Below, one piece after another: positions 35,046-50,868 of a stretch of DNA of 64,000 nucleotides. The DNA is taken from NCBI GenBank assembly GCA_965153455.1, contig OZ234493.1, positions 35,082,213 through 35,146,212 of the forward strand, written 5' to 3'. Made by a program: the position numbers and the translations under genes. This DNA comes from Sphagnum compactum (lineage: Eukaryota; Bryophyta; Sphagnopsida; Sphagnales). Each line of letters opens with the position of its first letter. The stretch's first letter is position 1. The notes under the pieces are model-generated. The model ran no database searches, was not told the DNA's origin, and was given only the letters and a program-made list of their open reading frames with translations.

Positions 35046-36011
35046 TCATGACTAAAACACTTTATGATTACATGTTCTAATTTAGTCATGTAGTCAAATC
35101 TCCTTAGTCATATACCTTAGTTAGTCATCATTGTGACTACATTGTGACCACATCATCATTACATGACTATAACTACAATGCAACTACATGATTAACCTAC
35201 CTAGGTTAATAGCTTACCTGGGTATTACCTACTAAGTATTTACTACCTACTAGCTATCTAGTAGTACCTACATGAAGGTACTTACTAGCTACTAGCTATG
35301 TCTTAAGTACTTATTAAGTAGGTACTTACCTTAATTATTTACTAATTACTACCTCCCTTGTACCTAGGCCTACCTATTATTTACTACCTGAATAGTTATT
35401 AGATAGGTACCTATTAGTTATCAAATAGGTAATTATTTAGTAACATACCTACTACCTACCAAGGTACCTACTAGGTTACTAAATAAGTTACAAATTACTA
35501 GGTTGATACCTATGTAGGTTACAAGGTACTTAGCAAGAGTAGTTAGGCTACTGAAGTAAGTTAGAAAAAAATATTTGTGATAATACATGGTGATTATTTT
35601 TATCATTAAAAAAATGTGGTGCAATGGTTAAGGACTTCATCCCTCAATGTGAAGGTGAAAGGTTCAAATCTTCACATTTGAAACCTAATCCTAGGCTAAG
35701 TTCATAGTCTAGGCTAGGTAACTAGGTTAATCTACATCCTTAGGTTGGCTATGGTGTACATTCTTAACATGTAGGCTAGGTTTTTAGGCTATGATACCCC
35801 ACATTTTGATACGTTACCTAACCTAAGCCAATAGGTAGCTTGGAGAGTATATTTTTGATGTCCTTCATGATTATAGATGCAAAACTCAATCACAAAAGAT
35901 ATCATCCTTTGTGACCATAATCACAAAAAACATGTCTTACTCGATGTGTTTTATTTGACTACATAATCATGTAATCATGGGTGTGTGAAATGACTACCAA
36001 CTTAGTCATGA
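35046..36011. mobile_element. Foldback-like element with a TAGGTA-word core
   Basis: The left end (TCATGACTAA ... ATGATTACATG ... ATGTAGTCAAAT, 35046-35099) is repeated inverted at the right end (reading back from 36011: TCATGACTAA ... ATGATTACATG ... ATGTAGTCAAAT), giving diverged terminal inverted repeats of about 60 bp. The core (about 35190-35830) consists of TAGGTA/TACCTA, CTAGGCTAGG and ACTAGCTA words on both strands. No ORF. No convincing target duplication was found, so the superfamily is unknown. Confidence 0.5.
35612..35679 (+). other. tRNA-like sequence, possible SINE head
   Basis: A potential 7-bp acceptor stem (AAATGTG / CACATTT) encloses an A-box-like TGGTGCAATGG and a B-box-like GGTTCAAATC. 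The anticodon arm does not fold into a normal 7-nt loop, so it is not a functional tRNA. It is a tRNA-derived relic at best, and it lies inside the foldback-like element. Confidence 0.35.
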
Positions 36012-36279
36012 TTGGGGCTTTTGATGTTGTGCTAATTTATGCTCATTTCAATATTTCCATAATATTCTACAATATCTTTTCCACCCTCCTAGCTCTTAGC
36101 ACTAAAAGTGGTAGAGGGGCCTGCTGAAGCTCCAGGATGGGACTAGGAAGAGTGACAAGCTTTAATTACTCACTCGAATCTGCATCAAACCAACTAACAA
36201 GTTGGTTAGTTCACTTTCTGGATCACCTTTAGTGTTAAGACAAGCCATGGGCAACTCTGGACTCACAAGACTCACCACG

Positions 36280-36825
36280 GCCCGGACTCGGGGGAAGCCA
36301 CACACCTTCCCCCATATAGTGTTCTCTGTGTCTTTCCGCGGAGCCTACATCCGAATGGCTTTTTGTCCCAGGACTCCCAAGGAGGAGTCCCAAAATTGTC
36401 CCGGTTTGGACTTTTGTAACTTTGCGAAGCTATAATTCTTTGCTCAAACCTCCAATTGGGACGAGGTCTCAAACAAAGTTGTAGTTCTCATCGAGAACTT
36501 TCCAATGGTGTGTTGCACTTTACCTACACGCACCAGGGTTGGGTCGATTCCCGACTTTTAGTGGTCGGGAGTCAAACTGCTAGTTTGACTCCCGGCCTTT
36601 CGTTTGGTCATAACTTGTGCTATAGATGTCCAAATGGCTTATGTGAGCCCATTTTTGACATCTACACTTCAATAGCTTTCCAATGATATAAAGAACTCTT
36701 CAATGCAAGGTGTTTTGACCCCTGCAATCGAACTCTAAAATTTTGGGAGTCCCGAAGGACTCCCAAGTCCCCATTTCGAGAGTGTGAGTCTCATCCTCAC
36801 ACTCTTTCCGAGTAGGGTTGCGACA
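36280..36825 (-). mobile_element. Solo-LTR-like repeat
   Basis: GC-richer than its surroundings. On the minus strand it starts TGTCGCAACCCTACTCGG at 36825, a typical LTR start. It contains a 15-bp stem with one mismatch (GGTCGGGAGTCAAAC / GTTTGACTCCCGGCC, near 36561-36595) and GGACTCCCAAGGAGGAGTCC. A decayed relative lies at 26930-27538. No gag/pol sequence or second LTR is attached within the window. The other end is not resolved. Confidence 0.55.
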
Positions 36826-37794
36826 CTTCATATTGCATTTGTGAAAAGCTTTCTTGCAAATGGTGAATGTTGTTTATGGTTCTTTGCTCATGAATGTGAA
36901 TTATGAGTTTGTTCCAAAATGCTGCAAATGTTTCACATCACATCAAAATCTTTAATGGTCTTTGATCCATTGTTTGATTGTCATTTTTTCCCAACTAACA
37001 ATTTTTGTAATTTCCATTGTTATTACAATGACATCATTTCTTGCTATCAAGATTGGTTTGGCTTTCACCCTTGAAACACATCCATAAGTTCCTTTTCCCA
37101 AAAGTCCCAAAAGATTGTTCACATTTGATAATTCTCTTCACCATTAACTCTTTCAGCATTGCTTAGTTCCTTAGCAATTGGATCCATTATTGACTATTTC
37201 TTTCCAATGAAAATTTTGACACTTTGTTAGATTAACAACAAGAATCAAGGATATATATATATATAAGACTAAGATGCACAAATAAAGTCATTTTTTTGTT
37301 TTTGAAAACAACAAATAATAAAAATTATAAATTATTACTTAAATTTGTATTATCTTATGATGTAAAGATTAATGCAACCTTAAAATGTAAAACTCTTAGA
37401 AGGCATGTATGAGTATGGGCCCATAACGTTTTGCATCATAAACTTACCAATTTCATTGGTTCATTTGGAATTCACACAAAATCTGATATTTCATGGGTTC
37501 ATTTTTTTGCACATGGATGTTGTGTTTAAAATACACACGATGCAAGTATAAGTAGGATGAAAATATTTTCAAATGTTTGAAAATATATTTGAAAATATTT
37601 CATCTTACTTATACGTGTATCATATTTGTTTTAAATGCATGACATTCATGTGCAAAAAATATGAATTCGTGAAAGAACAATTTTTGCATGATTTCCATTA
37701 TCAAATCATGGGATGGGAAGTTTGTGATGCATAAATATTTCATCAAGAAAAAGGTTCATGCAAACATCTCAAATGGACTCAAATACAAGACATT

Positions 37795-38145
37795 AATTCA
37801 AGATTGTGGAGACTATCTACAAATTCAACAATTAATGTTACATTATCAAAAATAATCCAGCAAATTTGACAAGAAATCAACATGATGTTGCAATATTTTA
37901 TGATTAGCCCTAAATAGCCTATCTAGGAATAAATGTACATATATAGTAAACTTTTTGGCACCATGCAAAAAAATTAAAATGACAATAGACTCCAACTTAT
38001 GAATGTGCAAAAAGAGACCATAAAATGTGCATGACTTTTTAAGTATATATATAGATTGTAAGGATCATACTAATAATTACACTAATAGTTACTTTGTTTA
38101 GAAGATCTTGCACAAATGTCATCTCATTGAACAATCATTTTGTTT
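37795..38145 (+). repeat. Dispersed repeat, copy B
   Basis: Partner of 33985-34345, in the same orientation. It shares the CAAGATTGTGGAGAC start, an ATTCAACAATTAATGTTACAT block, the GATTGTAAGGATCATAC block and an ATGTCATCTCATTGAACA-like end. Confidence 0.7.
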
Positions 38146-38439
38146 GTTAAGTAAGTGATTAACAAAATATCTTTCATATTAAGGGAAAGAAAATCACTTA
38201 CAATATTGAAAAGCAAATGACTATAACAAGGATGACAAATGAAATTGTTCTTGTGGAGTTCAATACGAAAGTATTTGAACATTGAAGTCCAAATATTTAT
38301 GCAAAATACGTGGTTTTTTGTTTTTTTCTTCAAATCTTGTAACTCATTCACTCACTACTTGGATTATATGGTGATTTTGGAAACATGCTCACACAAACCT
38401 TACATGTTACAAATAGAGTCGTGCAACCCATCAAATTCA

Positions 38440-38665
38440 AAGAGATCATGGTATTACTTTTGAAGACCTTTGAGAAGGCATTAGTTGAAGAACAAAAATT
38501 CAACAAGCATTAAAGATTAAAGGAGATCATGTTTTTACTTTTGAGGAGGCATTAATTAAGGAAAAAAAAGTTCAATAAGCTTAAAAGATTAAAGGAAATT
38601 GTGTTCTTACCTTTGAGGAGACATTGGTTGAAGAACAACATAATTTCAGTAAGCTTAAGGTCATT
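38440..38665 (+). repeat. About 70-85-bp tandem triplication
   Basis: Three diverged units of the form GAGATCATG..TTTTACTTTTGAGGAGGCATTA..GAACAA..TTCAA.AAGC.TTAAAG, starting near 38444, 38521 and 38594. Possibly a decayed coding repeat, but frames are broken. Confidence 0.55.
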
Positions 38666-41600
38666 TTTTGATTTTGTATTTAGTCATGATGTCTTTCTCC
38701 TTATTTTTTGAATAATTTTAACTTTGTGGTTTGTTCTAATGTTAAAGCCTACTTTAGAATGTAAGATGCCCCTCATATCTCTTGGGCAATATTACCCAAG
38801 ATATATTGTGTTGTCTAAATCTTTTAGGAAAATTCTACCAAATTTCAGTACATGGTTTTTAATCATCATATTTAATATTAGGTTCCAATAGGTGGCATAC
38901 AATGTAGAAGGATGTTTATTGCTTTAAAAAATTAATGTAATTTATAAAAACAATTGGCTAAACCTTCTTATGGATGTTTGTGATTGTAGCAACCTAAAAA
39001 TTTGGAAAAAAAAATTATAATAAAAAGTTGTGTCTATTTGTGCCATACATACCTACCTCTTCCATCCCTAAATATTTCACTCCTTTCATGTCCCCACTTA
39101 CATGGATATGAAAAGGCATATTAACATGTGCCACTTCATTTTCATATTATGATATTGAAATAATCTAATAACCTACCAAACTTGAAGCTTAACTACCTAG
39201 ACCTTTACTCACCTACACAAACATGAAATACACAATATAATTTTGAGATCCTAAATAAATAATGAAAAACTATTGGGAACCATGTGGGAACATGAGGGGA
39301 AAAAAATAGAAGGTGATTGGGATGCAATTAACATGGTAGAAACAAGATTACAAATAGATGCATTAAATGGATGATGTTACATTTTTTATTTTAATAAAAA
39401 GTTTATTGGTTTGAAAACAAAAATATAGTGTGAATGATTTTTTCATTATTACCCATGAATTTATTTTGAGATAGAAATGTGGTTTAATGTTCCCTAGTGG
39501 AATGAAGGTTGACAAGTTTTGAGACGATTAACCCAATTTTACTCATACTTTTCTCAACAAAATTGTTGTTATCGTAAAAAACATTTTGATAAATTATGAT
39601 ACCCATTGTTTGGCCATTAAAATACCTCATTCAACAAGGTGAAAATATTAATGTGGATGTCAATTCATTGTATATCCATGATCTTGGTAGTTTTAAATAT
39701 AGATCATGTGAAGGTTGATAGGTGTAAAACCACACAAAACACCCAAAAAATGCATATTTAATATGTCTACTATCAAGGAGAACTATAATCTAAAAACATA
39801 AAGTAAAACCTTTGAAAAATAAAACAAATGCTCAAGAAAACAATTGTTGAAGTAGTTATTGACTTGTTCATCTTTTTTGTGTTATTGTAAGTTGTACCAA
39901 AAAATGAAAAGTACCTTCATTATTGTGAAATTTTGTCCACCGCTGTTGCTAACCTCCTTGGTTGTTATATCATCTAATAACTTTTTGAGAAATAAATAAA
40001 AATAAAATAGAGCCATAATCTTCTACATCAAACAAACTAAATACTTTCATTTCACCAAGTCGAAACAACCACAAAGAAAAAGAAATATGGGTCACAACTT
40101 TCCATTAAACATTTTACATTCTTCCTTATGTAAATGAAATATTTTTCTTTTCTAGCCTTCTTAATCTCCAAGAAGTAACAAAAACAAATGAAGATTCCAC
40201 ATCCAAAACAATTAAAGAAAATGGGGCTCCAAAAAGGTTTCTCACCACCAATATACACATGGGTCTTTCCTTATTTTCCAAAATTTTCACCTTATTTTCT
40301 AAAGTCATCTTATCCAATCTTCTTCACAAATCTCTAGTTAATGACAAATTAGTTGTCAATCATCCTATCTTTAAAGATTTAATTAATCCAAGTTTACCAT
40401 TAATAATTAAGAAGTTACTAGGATGTCCACCAGGCTAATTAGATCATAAAATTTACGAACTAAAAAAATATTTTTCATTGAAATTCCACTCTAAAATTTA
40501 TCTCTATCTATTTATCCCTGAAAGCATTTCATGACAATAATCACCATAAGGTAACATTCACCTTAGTTGAAATGATGGAAACTATGGGTGTCCTCAATTA
40601 TTGTAATACCTTTTCAGTTTTGATGGTAATACTATTTTTTTTTAATTTTTTAATTTTTAAATATATATATTTGAATGATTTAAAGTTTAAAATTCTATTT
40701 ATCCATCAATTTTAAAAATTAGAAATTTATACAATTGTGTAAATTGTATTTAGGGTCTATCATTTTTTATATATATTTTATTCATTATTTAATAGGTAAT
40801 TGGTGGTATAAATAAATATCTTCAATAAAAGTAACATTTAATTGCAATGACATATGACCTTTGTTTCATCTTTTCTCCTTGAGGCCTTGGATGAGGATGT
40901 GTGCCACATATAAGTGTTCCCAAAATTAAGGGATGTTCATATGGCTTTTGGCATCCTCTTAAGGTGTTTTATCCAATTTTATACTCTCATTCCTCATTTT
41001 TAGAGTTTTATAGTTAGACCTTTTTCTTTTTTTGATTTCATCCATGTTTTTGAAAGGCTTTTGAAACTATATTTAAAAAGTGTACAAGAGTTCCTTTAGT
41101 TTGTTGATAAACCATTTTCCCCATTTCTAAAGGGGGTTAGGTTTCATGTTTATCAAGGTCATTGCCTTGATGGCCTGCTTGGGGAGCTTGCAGTTTGTAG
41201 CCCCAACCATTATTTTTATTTTTTTTGTAGAATTGTTAGCCTTTTTTATTAGAGGTTATAAGGGCCAATAGTTTAGGTTCATTTTCATTTTAGGCCCATT
41301 TGAAGTTAACACATGACCTTTTCATTTTAGTAATGCATGTTTGCATCCCTCCTTTTGAATGATTTTCAAAAAAAGGAGTTGATTTGCAAAACTACATTTT
41401 AAAAAGTTTGCATGAGCCTTTTTTCTTCAATGTCATCTCTAACTTGTCTTTTGATCCTTGTTGCACTCACTTAAATTTGCACAAGCTTAGGTTTGGATGC
41501 TTGGATTACTATTTGCCCAATTATTCGATCATTTCATATGGTTTCAATTTTTTTTTTTTTAACACTACTCACCAAGTTGGACCTCCCCCATCCAATAGTT

Positions 41601-41693
41601 AACAGTTTGGTTTAATGCATTTGTGACAAGCCTATATACTTCATGAGGGTACATACACTTAATGTGATGTTCTTATGGGGAATGCATTGCTAT

Positions 41694-42060
41694 TCAAATG
41701 ATGTTGGAGATACTTTTGTTTCCATTGCTAGAAATGTTGAGTTTCATGTTGCATGTGAACAAACGTATGATGTTGTCTCATTGCACTCCTTTTAGTTTTT
41801 GCATCGATAATTAATATTATATTCATTTTAGATGGGGCCTACACTCTAGTTAATGTTGTCATTGTTGATTCCACTCAAATAAATTTAATTGTACAAGTTG
41901 TCATTTCTCAAGAAATGATTGCAACCCAGGCAAAAAAACGAGCTATACCACGATGGGCACACCGTAGATGTGTTTCTTCCTCTTGCCATAGAAATATTTG
42001 AGTGTTGACACCAACATGCATACAAACCAATTTCCTTCATCGATTTTCTAACATCGAAAA
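41694..42060 (+). pseudogene. LINE-type reverse transcriptase remnant (C-terminus)
   Basis: The plus-strand translation, with frame changes, gives SNDVGDTFVSIARNVEFHVACEQ, then DGAYTLVNVVIVDSTQINLI, then YHDGHTVDVFLPLAIEIFEC and HQHAYK. This order matches the C-terminal end of RT proteins found in plant LINE-like elements, where D-x-GDTFxxIARxxxFHVxREQ is followed by TLxDVVIADPT and YRDRxxxDxFxPLAIExxGCLHxQ. The RT catalytic core is absent, stops and frameshifts are present, and a 55-bp minisatellite starts inside its last coding block. Confidence 0.55.
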
Positions 42061-42355
42061 CCATCATCACTTGCATACAAACCAATTTCCTTCATCGATT
42101 TTCTAACATCGAAAACCATCATCACTTGCATACAAACCAATTTGCTTCATCAATTTTCTAACATCGAAAACCATCATCACTTGCAAACAAACCAATTTGC
42201 TTCATCAATTTTCTAACATCGAAAACCATCATCACTTGCATACAAACCAATTTGCTTCATCAATTTTCTAACATCGAAAACCATCATCACTTGCATACAA
42301 ACCAATTTGCTTCATCAATTTTCTAACATCGAAAACCATCATCACTTGCATACAA
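42017..42355 (+). repeat. 55-bp minisatellite
   Basis: Strict 55-bp period with unit starts at 42069, 42124, 42179, 42234, 42289 and 42344, plus an earlier, slightly different copy from about 42017. The unit runs ACTTGCATACAAACCAATTT to CGAAAACCATCATC. Copies differ by only a few bases, so the array is young. There are no variable spacers, so it is not a CRISPR-like array. Confidence 0.93.
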
Positions 42356-42689
42356 TTCTCTTCTTCATGCAACCATTGAGGGTTGGTTTTAGATCCTATG
42401 TTGCTACTTTAACCTCTTTTGATGGGTTCTTGTTGAACTCTCTTGCAACTCCGATTAATGCAATTACACTTTTGGGTGCTATCAATTGGTAGGATGTTGG
42501 TGCTCTCTTTTTGTGTCTCCCTTTGCCTTTCGGAGTGGAGTGTTTGTGTTTTCAAAAATTAAGTTTGGCAGGGTTTTATGAAGATGGCCAAGGAAATGGG
42601 CTGCTGGTGGTCTTCGTATATTGAGCGTATACTTGTATTTCTACGGATGTAGGCAAAATACGTACCTATTTCTTTCTGCCGCTTAGGGC

Positions 42690-46417
<3,728 letters not shown>

Positions 46418-47327
46418 GTTTTGGTGTCATGTCATTATGGTAGGAAATTATCTGGAGCTTGTAGATTTCAAACTGGCTTGCTCTGCCTATGGAGCCACAA
46501 AAGTGGGAAGTTAGTTCTTAGTCTCTCAGGAACATCGACTGGTGATGAGCAGTTTAAAGGAGAGTATCTCTGTTAAAGACTTAATGCAACATGTTCTCTA
46601 GAAAGAAAACTGTTTCATGTTCCAGAGAGAAGCATGATATCTTTGTGTCTATTGATCTCACATTCCTGGTTGGACAGTCAATTGGTATATGAGTTGGTTC
46701 AATCCTTGGTGTGGATCTTTGGCGTCATTTCTATGTCCAAGCAGATGGTTATGACAATGTTCACAAGGTGATTTGGGCACTTTTCTCAAGTGTTCCAATT
46801 GTGCTGTTGGAACCTGTGATCCACCCTAATCAAACTCTCATCAAGATAAGAGCTTCATGATTTCATAATCTGCTGTAGAATTGTTATTTATTTGTTGCAA
46901 TTTTATTGCTGTACTAAGAATCCGAGTGCAATTGCAGGTGACTGCAGAGTAATGGTGAAGGTTCTAAGATTCTTGGGGTTAAGTCAAGTGCAGATTCCAA
47001 ATCCTGGAGTTATCAGTACATTGGTTAGGGATATTCAGCTTGCAAGAGAATTCATGTTTCTTTGGCTACTGAAAAATTTCACTATGAATGGAGCATTGTA
47101 GTAGCGATTACTAGTTTCCAGTCTTGAATATTTGTGGTAGCTTCTTGCTGTTTTTACGCCGTTGCTTATGTTGGTTCTTTTGAGGAGAAAGAGTCAGCCT
47201 TTGTGAGAATCCTTGAAAGAGGATAGAACTAGTTGTTTTTCAAGGATTTTCTTTGGGAAAATTTGTGCACAAAATTTGCTCAATTTGGTTAATGAATGAG
47301 GAAAATATTGGAAAGGGTTTTGTGGTG
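46418..47327 (+). other. Threonine synthase 3' UTR and flank
   Basis: Gene-like composition continues to about 47.1 kb. No separate gene; the 69-codon frame at 46892-47101 has no recognisable similarity. Confidence 0.45.
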
Positions 47328-47330
47328 TTA

Positions 47331-47814
47331 GAGCATCTCCAGCGGTGCTCAGTATGTGATCCTGCACAGTGAAAATGGATGAAGAAAATCCAACATATGC
47401 CGGTTTGACTCAGGAAATTGGTTTTGGCTCAGCATAACTGCGCAGGTTGCCGTCCCTGGTAAAAGGCTCAGCAGCGCTGTGCACCTGCCGAAAAGAGTGT
47501 AATAAATATGATCTAAGTGCTGCTCAGTGTTTCTGATTGGCCCATCATAATGATTGGTCCAGGTGGTTTGTTATTAGTAGTCAGTCACCTGCAAAAAAGA
47601 GTGTAAAAAAATATGATCTAACTGCTGCTTAGTGTTTCTGATTGGCACATCATAATGATTGGTCCAGGTGGTTTGTTATTAGCAGTCAGTCCCCCACCTA
47701 TTTGCTGTCCCAGTTTCAGTTTTATTGGTGGGGTTGCAAAAGAGTACATAACTAAACTTGGATGTGAAAAATATTTTGCACAGGGTCACATACTGAGCAC
47801 TGCTGGAGATGCTC
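47331..47814. mobile_element. 484-bp Harbinger/Tourist-type MITE
   Basis: 34-bp terminal inverted repeats with only two mismatches: left GAGCATCTCCAGCGGTGCTC..., right (reversed) GAGCATCTCCAGCAGTGCTC..., both continuing AGTATGTGA. A TTA at 47328-47330 and again at 47815-47817 forms the 3-bp target duplication characteristic of PIF/Harbinger elements. There is no transposase. An internal tandem duplication of about 104 bp (47482-47585 and 47586-47690, AGAGTGTAA..AATATGATCTAA) has little divergence. It lies downstream of the threonine synthase gene. Confidence 0.9.
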
Positions 47815-47817
47815 TTA

Positions 47818-50800
47818 GGTACATGTTAGGTGATGGGTAGTTCTATCCTATTAAGATTCTAGGTTAGTACATTGCCATGAAATCTCATTGTTACCTAAAA
47901 GGATGATTTTCAACTTTTCTAAAAAGATTTGCATGACTTCCATGCAACTTGTTACTCGAAACAATTATGTTTGTAGCTATTTTGATTTTTATTGCTAATG
48001 GCATCATTCATATCTATAAAAAATACTTTCAAAACAGCTTTAATATTTTGAATGAATTTTATAATGTTTATTAGTGTTGATTGAAACATAGAACTTTAAA
48101 TTTTAGAACACAAATGAATACCATATGAATGAATGATATTCCAAAATAGGTTATAAAGATGTTCTATGCAAAGGGGAAAAAAAAAGCAAAGAAATTGAGT
48201 TTTGGTATGAGTTATGGGGTCAAAGGTGCCATAAGCAATTGAACATTGTAAGAAACTTAGCCATGGAACCCTAGAAATATAAATTTGAATGATAAAACCT
48301 ATACTTTCAAAAAATTTTGGTAAGAGTGTCACTTGTTCATTAAATATTGACATTTGTATCTATGTATGTATTTATAGATATATACTTGTCATGTAATCTC
48401 ATTTAATATTTAAAATAAATTTATCAAAAAATACTGAAAATAGGTACTGATTAATATTTCAATATACGAGTATTATTAGTAAATTTACATGTATTATATT
48501 TTAGTCTTGATATATGAATAACTTAATCAAAATGATGGTGGGTCTAATTTGATGCCATATTAATGGTTTTGCAAAGCATTATTATGCACATACATTTACC
48601 TTAATTCATTTTCATAAAGGCAAGGCAATTGCACATTGTCTATTGCAACAATAAATTATTGCAAACCAAGTTAGTAAATTGATATAATCTATTCCAATGC
48701 TCCAAGCAATGGTTTTTTTAGGAATTTTTTTTTGTTTGTAGCCAAAGTGGCTATCATCCGTATGAAGATGTAGAAAAAATGGCCATCATCCATAAGAAGA
48801 TTTAGCCAAAAATAAAACCTTGTTGAAAAATCACACACACACACACCATAAACTTTTTGAGAACCTTACTTGGAAATCCACACACTAACTAAAACCTCAA
48901 GAGCGGCTAGAAACCTTACTGAAAAACCCATTGCTCACCAATTGGTTGGTCATGGGAAATGGAAACCGTGCCAATTTAGTGCACCAACACAACCAATGTT
49001 GTTGGTGGTTACCAACCTGCTATTGTTGCAAACCCCACCAATCTAATGAACCCGCACCCACACCCCTACCCACATGCACTTGGAAACCTCTTGTTGTTGT
49101 CAAACCCTAGGCTAGAACTTGAACATAAATAGGAACACAACCTAAACACCACACATGAACTACAAAGTAAAAACCTAAACGATTGGTACAATACTAGACT
49201 TGCTTGAGCAATTTGCTACAATGTTGGACTTGCCTAAGTGTTTGTTACAACGTTGGACCTACATTCTCAATATTGGACACCTTCCAAAACAATCACATTT
49301 AACAACAATGATGATTTTAAGGTTTAGGTGAAACTTACTTTAACAATATTTAACCAAGATTGAGAACATACCCAACTTTGAGTATGGTATTTTTTAGATA
49401 TTTCCAAGGTTATGAAATGGGTATATTTTTCCAAATTTATATACCTTTTTATTATGCATTTGATTAAGATATATTGATTCAGAGTAAAGTAAATATTATA
49501 AACTATTTCTACCTGACAAACATATTCGGGTAATGATATACCCACACAACAATGGAATATTTTTGAAGATTCAATATTTTTTTTAGAAAATTTTGTAATT
49601 GGGGAAAAACAAATTACAATTCAACATTTTTATAAATATATAATTAATGATGAAATTGCCAAATTATTATGGTATACAATGAACTTTTTTTAAATATTAT
49701 ATGTTAGGTCATTAGCTAACATCCCAAGAAAGATTTAGCATTAAATGGTGACTTTTTTTTAATATTTTAAAATAGTAATAAAATTAGTTTAAAAGTTGCT
49801 ACCAAACTAAAAGCGAAATTCAAATGTGGCAAAAAAAATTAATCTTGAAATTTTGCAACTTTTATTATATAAAAAATTTGTGACATATTATTCCCTTTTT
49901 ATTTTTTTCATTTTGGAAAATTTTTGCGCCACAAAAACATTAATGGTATATTGTGTTTTTTGGGTGAAAGCACATTAAAGGTGAACCATTTTAATGATGT
50001 ATAACAAGTATTATAATACACAATAAGCTAAAATCTTGATGGCATCCTTTGACTATTATAAACACAAGCAAAAAACTTTAGAATTTGCACAACAACATTT
50101 TAAAACTCAAAATTTACTTTGAGTCAAAATTAATCTTGATCCAATGGTTAAATGAAGACGATTGGATAAAATCAATGTACATAAAACATATAGTTGATAG
50201 TTTTTCAACGGCCATAGGGCTCATGTTTATGGTTCATGACATATTACCAATTTTTTTAAAAGAAAAAATAATCCAACGCCCATTTATAAAATTTCCTCCT
50301 CTTTGATATGGTAGTGGTGTCTCCCTAAAAAAATAATATTATTATGCATGCATTGGTAATTAACAAATACAAAAAAACACATTTCTTAAATGAAATTTCA
50401 TTCAAAAATATTTAATTTATAAATTATCCTAGATTTTATTATTGTATTTCAATATCATACACCATAAAAAAATTCACCCAAGAATTCCATTGACAACCCT
50501 AGTTTTAAAGTATATATTCCAAATTTCAAATTCTATGATGGGTATTATTTTGTCATAGATATATTCTACACATTCAAATTCTTCAATAGTTGTTGAATTT
50601 TTTACCTTGTCTACATTAGGTTTTTTTGTGTGTAAAAATATGCCAAAATGAAAAAAAAACACAAGAAAAAAATGTTCTACAACAATATTCCCATTATCTA
50701 AATTCTTTTCTCACATTTTGAACAAAATTGAAATTTTTTTTCCTCATTTGGAATATGATTTTAATTTCGAAGCATTTTTTGAATTTTTTTTACAATTCTA

Positions 50801-50836
50801 ACAAGTTTTAAAAACGTGTTATCATTTAATGTTGAA
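47818..50836. other. AT-rich intergenic DNA, no gene seen
   Basis: No coding similarity. An (AC)n run lies at 48832-48846. Confidence 0.5.
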
Positions 50837-50866
50837 CTAGTTTGAACCCTGTGCCTAATGCACAGG
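50837..50866 (-). other. Helitron 3' terminus (hairpin plus CTAG-T)
   Basis: A perfect 7-bp stem with a 5-nt loop, then GTTCAAA, then CTAG and a flanking T. This is the defining 3' structure of plant Helitrons. Confidence 0.8.
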
Positions 50867-50868
50867 AT

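Larger units (their letters stand above)
36830..41690. other. AT-rich intergenic DNA with old repeats
   Basis: No gene is supported. An (AT)n run lies at 37253-37264. Very AT-rich tracts occur around 40630-40800. Repeat copy B and a short tandem triplication are listed separately. Confidence 0.5.

Noticed and set aside
35612-35679. Functional tRNA gene
   Set aside because: The acceptor stem and B-box fit, but the anticodon arm does not fold to a 7-nt loop. Kept only as a tRNA-like relic.
42017-42355. CRISPR-like regular repeats
   Set aside because: The 55-bp units abut without unique spacers, and the context is a plant genome. It is a minisatellite.
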